The translations under genes and the position numbers were made by a program. Source: Myoxocephalus aenaeus (taxonomy: Eukaryota; Chordata; Actinopteri; Perciformes; Cottidae). Taken from it: a stretch of DNA of 64,000 nt. The notes below the pieces were generated by a model. That model did not search any database, was not told the origin of the DNA, and was given only the letters and a program-made list of their open reading frames with translations. This document shows positions 24,147 through 36,276 of the stretch, in pieces. The stretch is taken from NCBI GenBank assembly GCA_038501785.1, contig JBAMJR010000031.1, positions 15,469,501 through 15,533,500 on the forward strand, given 5' to 3'. The stretch's first letter is position 1. Every line of letters starts with the position of its first letter.

Positions 24147-24748
24147 TCTGTGTTGCTGTACCCAGCGCTACCGTCAGCCATCTTTGGTCGACACCCACCC
24201 CAGTGCATTCACTGCGGCGCACAGGCAGTCAAATCAGAGTGAACCGGCGCTGAGCCGACCGGAGGAGGGCTGTGATTTCCTTTTTTTTTTCTCCCCGCAC
24301 GGTGCTCTCCTGCATTTTAAATCCCCAGTCTATGCAAAAAGGGGGATTACAAGAGGTTGGAGAAGAAGAAGAGGAGGAGAAGGAGGGAGGGAGGGAGGGA
24401 TGTGTTGAGGAGGAGAGGGCAGGACAGCCTCTCGCAAGACAGCAGCATATTTCCCTCAGTTTGTAGCGAAGAGAGGAGGAGGATGCAGGCTTAAAGAGGA
24501 GGAGGAGAAGCAGCACCCTTTCTAACACCTGCTGAGAGCTGCTGTGGGCCTTCCCCGTCTTTGGGCCTTTTCATCCTCTTTTGTTTTGATTCTCTTTTCA
24601 CCCCTCTTCTCTCTCTCTCCCGACTTGTAATTTTCTGGGGGGGCCTCCACTGGGCTTGCGGAACAGAAAGCTACTTTGCCCTTTATTCCCACCCCCCCCT
24701 CTCCCCTTTCCCCTCGGCGGTGTTGGTTTTTGCATCAGCTGAGTCATC

Positions 24749-24971
24749 ATGTCTGACCTGACGCCTCAGAGCGAAACCCCCACCCCCACCACCGACAAAA
24801 TCACCCAGGCCGCCCGGGAGACCATCTATCTCTGCAACTTTCGCGTGTCCGTCGATGGCGAGTGGCTCTGCCTCCGCGAGCTCAACGACATCTCCCTGAC
24901 GCCGGACCCGGAGCCGGCCCATGAAGGTAACGTGTGGGACGGATTAGCTCATCGGGGGTCTGTGGCTCACA

Positions 24972-25014
<43 letters not shown>

Positions 25015-25537
25015 CTCCGTTTGGGGCGTGGTGGTGGCACCAGGGAGAGAGGGAGGGTGGGGGTCCTCGGGCGCAACACGTTTGCGTGTGTTGAACTGTG
25101 GAGACGTGAATCCGCTTGAGCCGTCGTCCCGATGGATGCCGGGCGAGACGGTCTGGTGTCTGAGAGTCACACGGCAGGATGACGCCGCTTGTAAATAGAC
25201 AGGGCCGCGCGACAAAACAACCAGGAAGTGCCTCATTATCAATTATCATCTTGCAGTAGATCAACAATGATTTATATAGCCTAATATTTGGTGGCTGTTT
25301 ACCTTTTTAATTTTACTAAATATAACACATTATACATTGTTGCTTTTTATTTATTTTTATATTTAAAACGCGTCAAGATGCAACGGAATTCAGATATTTG
25401 CATCTAGCAGTGAACATAACGCTAGTTATGAACAGATGCATGCATGCAGTATGTATTGTGGTTTACGGTTTTGAATATGATGGGATACAGAATATCGGCT
25501 GTACGGCGAGGCTTTTCCTCTTCCTCGTCTCTGGCCA

Positions 25538-25580
<43 letters not shown>

Positions 25581-26441
25581 TGATGATATTAATGATGTAA
25601 TGACGTTACAGAGGAGCTTTAACCAACGATGACAGACGTTTTGTCATGACTCTGTTTATTATCAGGGATGCAGACTTGCATCTAATAATCTGGTCATTTA
25701 TTTCCAGCTGCTGTTATTTTTTTTTATATATTTGCAATTTTATCTTGTGTTTTCATCTCATGGAGTTAATCTGTTTAAGTATTTCTACTCCTATTAAAGT
25801 AACATTTGCTTCACACACATGTTGGCTCATGTCTTTGTGTAGCCGGGTCATATTTCAATGCTTCCTCATGAGAAGCTGACTATGAATCTTAGTGGTGGAG
25901 AAAGTGCTAATACCACAGTCTCTGTTACAGGTATAAGTACAAAATGTCAGCTTTAAAATATACTATAAATACCAAAAGGAAAAGGAGTGCATTATATAGA
26001 CTGGCCCTTTTCAGAATAATTTATGTTCTATTATTGGATTATAATTATTGATGCATTATTGCGTTCATCACTTGCAGCTGATGAAGGTGGAGCTCATTTT
26101 TAATTACTTTATATATTGCAGGGTTGCAGTGTATATACATCTATAACTAATAGTTAATCATAATTTATTAGTTGATTTATATGTTGCATTATTAATCTGA
26201 ATCTTCAGAAACCAAACGTGTCATAAATGTAGCAAAAAGAAAAATACAACATGAGTAAATGTAGGCTTCTTACTTCCCACCACTGTTTTTCTCTTCACTC
26301 CGAATGAATTAAAGTATAAAATTCCTCCTTCACCAGCTTTCCTGATACATCCCAGTATTTAATAACGTGGGTTTACTTTGTACACTGTGTGTTGCAATTA
26401 CTTGTAATGAGGAAAGCTTTTACCATGAAAACAGAGCTATT

Positions 26442-26480
<39 letters not shown>

Positions 26481-29400
26481 TGACGAGACTTTCATGCTCT
26501 AAAACGTCCCAATTCCACGTGGATGTGATGAAGTCCATGCAAACTACAGGCCAAATGTAAGAAGGCATTAATAATGTAAACGAACGCTGCAGGATAGCCG
26601 AGCCCTTTAAGTTTCATGACTTTTCTTCTTTTCAAACAAAAGCTCATTGTTTTGTTTTTTGTCGTCTTGTACTATTTTTATCTCAAAACTACTTTACTTG
26701 CTTGTACTTCCTGGAGAACATTGGATCTCGTGGCACCGAAAGGAAATGCAGAACCATCTCAAATGTTGTTGCCCCCTCCTCCATAAATTTAGCTCCTGAG
26801 TCATTCCCGCTGTTAGTCCCTACTGTGTCATCCCCACGAGGACTGTGATGACCTTCCTTTTTCTTTTCTTTTCTTCTCTCCTCCTCTTTTAGATCCGAAG
26901 GATCCCATTGCGATCGAGAGGCTTAACTTGATGAACATGGCCAAGCTGAGCATCAAGGGCCTGATCGAGTCCGCTCTCAACCTCGGGCGCACGCTCGACT
27001 CCGACTACGCACCCCTCCAGCAGTTCTTCGTCGTGATGGAGCACTGTCTGAAGCACGGGTTGAAAAGTACGTACTCGGCACGCCTCGCGCTGTCGTCTGG
27101 TCAAAGTTCCAGCTCTTGACCGATTTTGGTTACTGTCCAAAAATGTTCATACGCGACATTTTTCCCGGTGTAACCGGGCATAGTACACCCCCAGTCTGGA
27201 CTATACCTGGGGTTAAAGGGGCCTAGGCTAGATTATACCCCGGGTATATTATGGCCTCGTGATATCAGTAGTGTTGAGTGATATACACAAGAATTACTTA
27301 ATTTTCCAACATTTTATTGGGGGTTCAGCTTTGTCAGGTAAATTAAGTGAGAAAGCAACTGACTTAAATCTTAAAACTCTAAAACATAGACTTGTATTAC
27401 TTCAACCAGTAAAACAGTTGTCATGCTCTTTGATGGCCAGTAAGGTACATTTTCTAACTCCTGGGCCATCTTATTTAGTTATTAAAGCATTTTGGTGTAT
27501 TTGGACAGCCTGACATACCTTTTTCATTCCAAGATGGCTGTTGATTAGTTGAGTCAGATCTGATTAAACTGTCTAGCTCGCTACAACAATACCAACGTTG
27601 TTATTATTACTCAAATTTCAACTTCATGACACAACGAAAATGACGCAAATTGCGGTACAGCTGAACATGGCTATGCTTAGCTAAAAATAGCCTGATGACA
27701 GTTTCGACTGAATGGCAATAACGACCGTCAAACCCCTTCACTAGCTAGCTAACGTTAGCTAACTATCAAGCCTGGCCTAGGGTAGACTCTGGCCTGGGCC
27801 AAAGTATACCCAGGTTTAATCTGGGCGGGGGTTAATTTGGCCTGTTACACCGGAATGCTCATAAAATCCATGGATCTATGTGGTTGTGAGGCACATTTAC
27901 TGACTAACATCGTCCTTCACATTCAAACCACCAGAAGAGACGCACTTCTGTTAAACAATGATGCCTGGGTAGTTTCCGTTGTTCAGTGTTTTTTTTTTTT
28001 TTTTTTTTTTTTTTTTCCAAGTGTGATGACTTTTATGTCCCAATTTCCTCCAAATGAAAACGTCTCAACAAGCACCCGTCTCTCACTCCTCAGCCAAGAA
28101 GACCTTCCTGGGCCAGAACAAGTCCTTCTGGGGGGCGCTGGAGCTGGTGGAGAAGTTGACGCCTGAAGCGGGAGAGATCACTGCCAGCGTAAAAGACCTG
28201 CCCGGCCTCAGGTGAGTCCATCGTAAAGATTTCTCGCAGTCATAACTTCATATTTAGTTGATATTGTTATATGCGCTTTTCTAAATGTCTGCTCAAAAGG
28301 TTTAACTCTTGACGGCCATTAAAGCTGTTGATGTGTTTGGTTCCAGAACTCCTCTGGGACGAGGGCGTGCCTGGTTGCGACTGGCTTTGATGCAGAAGAA
28401 ACTGTCCGACTACATGAAGACCATCATCAACAGGAAGGACCTGCTCAGGTGGGTTGACTAATGCCGTAGAAGCGAGATCTTATACATAATATTGTTATTG
28501 TTTTTATGTTATTTTGATGTACTCCACCAGAGCCACGACCATATGTAGTCCTCGTAAAACATATTCCATACATTTCGTTTGACAGTGTCCTTGCTTTTGG
28601 TCAGAATGGAAGAAGCAGAGGTTGCCTTTGAGTCCCGATTATGGCTCAAGCTCCAAATACGCTGGAGCCTACATTTCCCATAATGCAACAGAATAGCACC
28701 TTTTGTTAGATCCTATTAGACTTTAGTCAAATGTTTCTCTTTCCCCCAACAGTGATGGCAAGCAAGTTATTTCTACTTTTTATATGTGAAACTTGAATGT
28801 TGTTGTCTGCCAGCACTATAAATCTCAGTGGGACTGTCTTACAAAAGTGACATAATTAAAAGAATAACTCCTGTCTCGTCGCTTCAGTGAATTCTACGAG
28901 CCGAACGCGTTGATGATGGAGGAGGAGGGAGCCGTCATCGCCGGGCTGCTCGTTGGACTAAATGTCATCGACGCCAATCTGTGTATGAAGGGAGAGGACT
29001 TGGACTCTCAGGTAACCCTGCTCTCTTTCACGTTTACAAACGCACAGAGCTGCAGGAAAAAATGTCTTCCTTCTGGGGTTTGACTTTCTCTCAAATGTTC
29101 TCAAAAATTTCCTGAGATGCACCAAACCTTCTAAACCATCCAAATGTGCTCTCACCAGATGTGCAGAACAAGTTAGAGGCGTGTGTTATTTGCATGGCTG
29201 ACGCCACCTAAATGCCATATAAGGGCAGGGGTTTGGCTGTGTGCAAATATTCTAGCACGAGCCAAAGAAGTGGAGAGATTTCCCCCCAAAAAAAAACTGT
29301 AAGAAGAAGATTATTTAGAATTGAACGCATGCAAAATCACCCAAAAGGGTTTTGGGCTCTTGATTGGGATCAATGGACCAATAGTATTAAGATAATAATC

Positions 29401-31823
29401 CAATTATTATAATTACTTTCAAACATATAATAACCTACATTTTATTATATGATATTCATGTTTTTTTGTATGTTCCAGAAATCTATAACTTTTTCATTTT
29501 TATCTTGCCTCTTCTCAGCCTCATTAAATATTCTCTTACCTAAGAGAAAAAAAATATTAAAAGGAGAAAAAATTGGATATGTGTTCCTCCTGCATGAGGC
29601 CCGATTTGTAGGGGAAATGTCAAATGTTTCCCTCAGGTTGATGTTTGTGTGCTAAAATGTTAAATTACTTTATAGAATAAGAGACTAAAGTAATAATAGG
29701 GGAGTGTTTATGTAAGCGTTGAATTTACAGTTAAGTGCTTTAAATCTCAACACGTAGTGGCACATGTGACGATCTTCGTGTGTGTGTATAGATAGATAGA
29801 TAACCTGAATGCAGCTAAACCAGGATAAAAATGCATGGAAACATCCTGCACATCCTAAGTGCCCACATTAGTAAGGATAGAAGCAGCATGTAGTCGTGTT
29901 ATTTGTTTCATATGAGCAGCCGTGCGGTTTCAGTTGTCATTGATTATCTGTTTCTTACTAAATGACCTCTGCAGGTCGGCGTGATCGATTTCTCAATGTA
30001 CCTCAAAGATGGTGGACACAGTAGTAAGAGTGCAGAGGGGTAAGTGCAGCTTTCTTTATCTTCTTCTTTGTTTGTTTGAAGAATGTAGTGTTTGAAAATG
30101 TCTTATTTTACACAAGGAAACAAACGTATGAGCTAAGAAACAAAAAAGGATTACCAAAATATATTCAGCAAAGATTTTTACGTTGCAGGTAAATCACAGG
30201 TTAGTTGTAAAATAGGATGAGGTCGAGGAAAATACCAAAATATAAGTGCACCCTCTGCTAGTCACAGTGGCTATTGTGGTGGCAGGGGCGTGGTTAGCTC
30301 AGCTGGAGAGGGGGGAGGGGAGAAGCGACTCAGGGAACAGGTGTCGGGATGAGACCTAATTGGCCTCAGCTGGAGCAGATTGTGTGTGTTTTGTGGGTCG
30401 TGCCTACATAAGCCAGGAGATGGACGGAGGAGAGGGGAGAGCAGAGGCACAGTCTGCACGACAGGCATCAAACAATAAAAGCCGTTACCAACGTGATCCA
30501 AGTGTGATTGTGTCATTGGTGCTGTGGGGAACCCAGGGAAGTAACCGGAGCGTGTTACAGCTATATTTCTACTTTTAGACCCAGAAGCAAAGACCGTGGC
30601 TGCATTGCTACATCTTTGTTGTACTTTATATTTGAGTGCTGCTTTCCAATTTTCCTGGTGGTGTCGACAAATGTTATAATTCTGAGTCATAATATTGAGA
30701 ACGTTTCTCATTATTTTTACATAGTTTCTCATTATAAAGACTGAGAGGATCTTTTTCCCTCCATCATCTCAGTGGCGTAACTGGGCTTCCCTAGGAATCA
30801 GTGATAAACAATCGCTAACTATAAATTCAAACCAAGGTGTCCAACAGTTAATCTCACATTTAGTTTTTAAAATGCTGTGATGTCTTTCTTCCATCAACCT
30901 GTTTCATCCATCTTCCTCGTCCCCCTCTTCCTCAGTGACGGTCAGATTACAGCAATTCTCGACCAGAAGAATTACGTGGAGGAGCTGAACCGACATTTGA
31001 GGTTCGTCAGCGGGTGTCTCTCCTTCTCTTTCTCTCTCTTTCTCTATCTCTTCCCCCCCACCTTCGTTCATGAGCTGCTCTGTCTGTCCCTGTTTGCAGT
31101 GCATCGGTAAATAACCTCCAGGCCAAGGTGGACGCTCTGGAAAAATCCAACACAAAGCTCACGGAAGAGGTGAGTCGACTGGCAGCTGAACCTTTTATTT
31201 ATTTTTCTTTGTGTGTACAGAAGTTTATTCAGACTTCTGTCTCCACAGCTCGCTGTGGCAAATAACCGGATCATCACTTTACAAGAAGACGTGGAGCGAG
31301 TGAAGGAGGAGAGCTCGTATCAGCTGGAGTCCAGGAAGGTGAGCAATTCAACATTGCACCAACTTTTGTTTGAACCGTATCGGGTCAATATTATCTTATT
31401 ATGTCATCAAATTACAAAGTCACGAGTTAAATGAATGATTACTAGCACGTTGATATTGTAACGCCAAGAAAAGGTGATGCAATCGACATCCGTTTAAGAT
31501 TTTTCCAACACTCGTCTTATTTTGATAGATACGGGACTTGTATTCATGTCGGGATATTAGTTTTCCATAATGCCGATAGAATGTTCACTCTTCTCAAAGG
31601 CAACTCGGGTACGGCTTTAAGGTAAAATACTTAAAATGTACGTTTGCAGTGTAATTCAAAATAGTTTTCTGAGTTGTAATGTGCGTTACCATTTTTTTCT
31701 CAGGCATCAAGAAGCGACTCGGCACCAGACGGACAAGTCCTGGGTGAAACACGCAAGCAGCTCAAAGAGGAAACTTTGCTTCGATTGGTGAGTTTCAGGC
31801 TCTTTCAAATGCTCCTCTACTCT

Positions 31824-31869
<46 letters not shown>

Positions 31870-34800
31870 TGCCAGACGGGCCGGTCTGAGTATTTCACAA
31901 TCTGCTCAGTTACTGGGATTTTCACTCACAACCATTTCTAGGGTTTACAAAGAATGGTGTGAAAAGGGAAAAACATCCAGTATGCGGCAGTCCTGTGGGC
32001 GAAAATGCCTTGTTGATGCTAGAGGTCAGAGGAGAATGGGCCGACTGATTCAAGCTGATAGAAGAGCAACTTTGACTGAAATAACCACTCGTTACAACTG
32101 TTAATGCGTACTAATTATTGGATGCCTGGTGTAGCGTCCGGAAGAACTTAGTCAAACAACTTCTCTCGTTCTCTGAATTTATTTTCCTTGATCACAAGTA
32201 GAGTAACAAGCGCTGCAGTCTTGATAGCAGGGAGTCGTCCAGTCAACACGCAGGTTGACCGTCCAAAAAACACCCCGAACAGCCGGAAGTTCGGCTCTTT
32301 AATACACGGTTTTCCGTCATGAACATCTAACATTTCTATTGGCTCTAACGTTTCTAAGAGGAGGAGAATCGTGTCCTCATCTATTCTCACAAGGCTGGAA
32401 CGTGCAACGACCAGTCTGCTTCCCTAATGTCAATATACTGATAAACAGGTGTGAGTGTTGTGGTGCAGAGCGTGGAACCTTGAGGAACAGACAACCGGGC
32501 TGTTCTCACAGAAACTTCTCACAGAAAGTATTTGTTAAACTGACCTCGCACAACCTGAACTCTAATAGACAGAAGAATAATGAAATGAAGAATATCTACA
32601 GAATATAACGATTTATATTATCACAACCGAGGTATGCAGCAAAGCATTTGTGAAGCCACAACACGCACAACCTTGAGGCGGATGGGCTACAACAGCAGAA
32701 GACCCCACCGGGTACCACTCATCTCCACTACAAATAGGAAAAAGAGGCTACAATTTGCAAGAGCTCACCAAAATTGGACAGTTGAAGACTGGAAAAATGT
32801 TGCCTGGTCTGATGAGTCTCGATTTCTGTTGAGACATTCAGATGGTAGAGTCAGAATTTGGCGTAAACAGAATGAGAACATGGATCCATCATGCCTTGTT
32901 ACCACTGTGCAGGCTGGTGGTGGTGGTGTAATGGTGTGGGGGATGTTTTCTTGGCACACTTTAGGCCCCTTAGTGCCAATTGGGCATCGTTTAAATGCCA
33001 CGGCCTACCTGAGCATTGTTTCTGACCATGTCCATCCCTTTATGGCCACCATGTACCCATCCTCTGATGGCTACTTCCAGCAGGATAATGCACCATGTCA
33101 CAAAGCTCCAATCATTTCAAATTGGTTTCTTGAACATGACAATGAGTTCCTGTCTTCACAATTCATACATGTGCCGAACTCCCAAAGGTAGAAGGTAAAA
33201 AAAACATTGTGCAGTATGTGAAGTGGAAGGATCTCTGTGCAGGATGTGGAGAAAGAGCTGGAGGTGCAGATCGGGATGAAGCAGGAGATGGAGCTGTCCA
33301 TGAAGATGCTGGAGAAAGACGTCTGTGAGAAGCAGGACGCTCTGGTGGAGCTCAGACAGCAGCTGGAGGACCTCCGCGTCATCAACCAGCAGCTCAGCCA
33401 CAAGTCACAGGTGAGGCTGCGTCTCTGAGCGCCTTCGTGTTCTGCAGCCACCGTCTTCTCTCCGCGCTTGGTTTCCTTGCGTCTCTCCATGCATCTCTGG
33501 TGGGAGGGACTAAGACGCAAGGAAAGGACGCAAGTGAGGGGAAACAGGGATGCAATTAAGAGACTTGTCATGCACCCATTAATTAAGACGCAAGGAAACC
33601 AAGCGAGGAGAGAGGACACAAGGAAATATGTTTTAAGAGACATGAGACGTCCTTTCCGCTGAAGCGTCACGTGAAGCGACGTCGGTTTCTGATGAATGCG
33701 GCCGCCGATCCCAGCCGATCACAGCCGATCACAGCTGATCCATCTGATCTCAGCTGTCGGCTTTAACAGCTGAGAATTATGACAGTTTGTGTCTGAACAC
33801 ATGATCAGTGGAACAGAGTTGTTTTCTGGTCCGGAATGTTTTTAGCAAACATTCCAATAAAAATGCACTTAAAATATTGATACAAATGCTCGTATAATGT
33901 TTTCAGTTGATTTAATGGTGTTAAACTACTACTTGTACTAATGGAGACACAGTTATCATCACTGTCAGAGTGGAGATTGATTTATACACAGTGTGTGGTA
34001 TTTATACTGTGTTCTGTGTCCTGCATATACACGCTGATACAGTGCTGATTTTCTACCGGCGGAATGCGTCTTATTTATTAATTATTTACCTCTGTTTTGA
34101 AATTCTGATTGACATCCTTAAAAAAAAAAGAACCCACAATATGATTATGGTTTCTCTTCAACGGCGGAATTATTTTTTTTAGGTCAAACTTAAATGATAT
34201 AACTCATCAAACCCGACACTCAGGAGCCCCACGTGACTGCATGGAAATGACGATGCATGTTGTAAAAAGTGTTTCCTCTCTCCAGCTCTCTCTGATTTTA
34301 ATTATAAACATAATAAAAGTTGTTGAGGGAAATAACGGATGAAGAAAAGACAAATCTTTTTCTAAATGAAGAAAGTTGTTTGTGGTCCTTTTTTGTTGTT
34401 CAGACCTACAAAGAACATATTTTAACCAGATGGTGACTCCGAAAACAGATCAAATATATAACTTTAATAAAACACTTCCTGGAAGCTCGCGCATCTTTCC
34501 TCGATCCTCGAATAAGAGCTTTGGGACGGCCGTCGATATGGCGGCGCAGAACAACTTCCGGTTCAATCGAGGAAAAGACAATAAGAGACTTGGGATGCAC
34601 CCATTGATTTGATCTGCAGATTGTGTTTTCATGCAAACGTAATCTTTAGCTCCGCCGCCGTTAGCAGTTTGAAGCTCTACGATTGGAGGGTTCTTGCCGT
34701 AAAAGCCCCTTGGGAGTCGTAGGTCCCCAAAGTCTTAATGTGCACAGGCTTCTCGGGTATCGTTTCCCGTTCACCAACATGCCTCGTCCTCCCCAGAACG

Positions 34801-35149
34801 CCGACGCCGGCTCCAAACACAAGACTGAAGCCATCTCTCGCCTGGAGGAAAAAATAAACCAGATGACCGGGACTGTGAAGCAGATGGAGACCAGGTGAGG
34901 ACGGTCCTCCACAAGCCACGTTTGCTATTTCTTTGACAATTATTTCACGGGAACCATTTGCCTACAAAAAAAACAAAAAAAAAACATCTTATTGTCCTGT
35001 TTTGTCATTCTTCTCCCTCCAACTTTCATTGTTTCTTTCATCGTCATTATTATTTGTTTTTGCTGGCGCCGCTCAGTGAGAAGCATGTGGTGAAGCAGGC
35101 CAGGAACCTAAACTCGGCGGCGGGGAGGCTGCTGCAGCTGCAGCAGTAG
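24749..35149 (+). CDS. rufy3: rufy3 short isoform (469 aa) with private last exon
   Basis: Exon 12 (ending 34894, phase 2) can splice to 35077-35149 instead of 35995. That exon encodes SEKHVVKQARNLNSAAGRLL and a few more residues, then TAG at 35147-35149, giving 470 codons including the stop. The 469-residue product equals the length I know for human Singar1/RUFY3 short form, whose tail (SEKDLVKQAKTLNSAANKL) it resembles. It keeps the RUN domain and first coiled coil and lacks the C-terminal finger. Two overlapping AATAAA signals at 35264-35273 would end this transcript, 115 bases after the stop. The choice is therefore between an internal polyadenylated exon and the long form. Confidence 0.9.
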
Positions 35150-35877
35150 CTCCTCCCCCGCCCGCATTCATGCATCTCAATTACAAACATACAACCCTGT
35201 CTAACATAGAAATAACCAAACTAGGATGTTATCTTTTATGTACGACGCTCCTTTGTTGTTGAAAATAAATAAAAAAATATAGAAACCCAAAAGATTTTAC
35301 CACAACCTCCTGCAGTGGCTTTCCAGCATCAGCTTCGAGTAGTGTGGACTGAATCCATCCTTTTAGCGGCCCCTTAATCCTTGTGTTCTCTGACGGCTCA
35401 GATTTCTACTTTTTATTTGGTGGGCATTTCTTTAAAAAGAAAAAAAATACAGCATTAATGCTTTTTTTTTTTTTTTTTTTTTTTTGGGGGGGGGGGGCAA
35501 AAAGTAAGATGAGTAGATGGTGCGGCGTCCGAAAGTCCACCGTGAACCGTTTTTTGATGGACACGTCCTGGATATGTGGGAGGAAGTGGACTTCCAAACA
35601 AATTAAGACCACTGCCGGAGAGCCACAGAGACCAGGCTGGTGTTTAGGGGCCGGTGTCCAATGGGGTCCTTTGGGGGTCTACAGTCGAGTGTAGAAAGCC
35701 GGGACGGGAGCGGGATCAAGTGAGAAGAAAAGGGCAAAATTAATTCATTAATTTTGAATTGTATGTGAACATAACATTGGTGTAAACTGTAGTAAACATT
35801 AGCCTAATAAAACAATAAACAAACAGCCGGCTTCATCTTCTTTGGCCAACGTTTCCTCGTTCAATTCTCTTCATTTT

Positions 35878-35912
<35 letters not shown>

Positions 35913-36213
35913 TGTTTTAAGTTTCAGTTCCCACCACGTTTTCATTTTACCATAAGTTTATGTAACCCCTCCCCCCCCCACTCCCCCTGACCAGATGCAA
36001 ACAGGCTGAGAGAGAGAGGGCTCTGGCTTTGGAGGCCAACCGGCTCTTCAAACAGGAGTTTGGGGACAAAATCGAGAGTCTGCAGGTGGAGGTGGAGCAG
36101 CTGAGGAAGCACAGGTAAAGTCTGGCTGAATGGTGGACATGACGAGGGATGTTTGTGTCTGGTGCTTATACATCCTTTGATTCCTGTCATTTAATTTGTG
36201 GCATTCATTTGAG

Positions 36214-36276
<63 letters not shown>

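Larger units (their letters stand above)
24927..26892 (+). other. rufy3 intron 1
   Basis: Non-coding. A GT run begins 47 bases after the donor (24974-25012). There is a CT run at 25541-25575 and a GT run at 26443-26479. I see no element ends. Confidence 0.7.
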
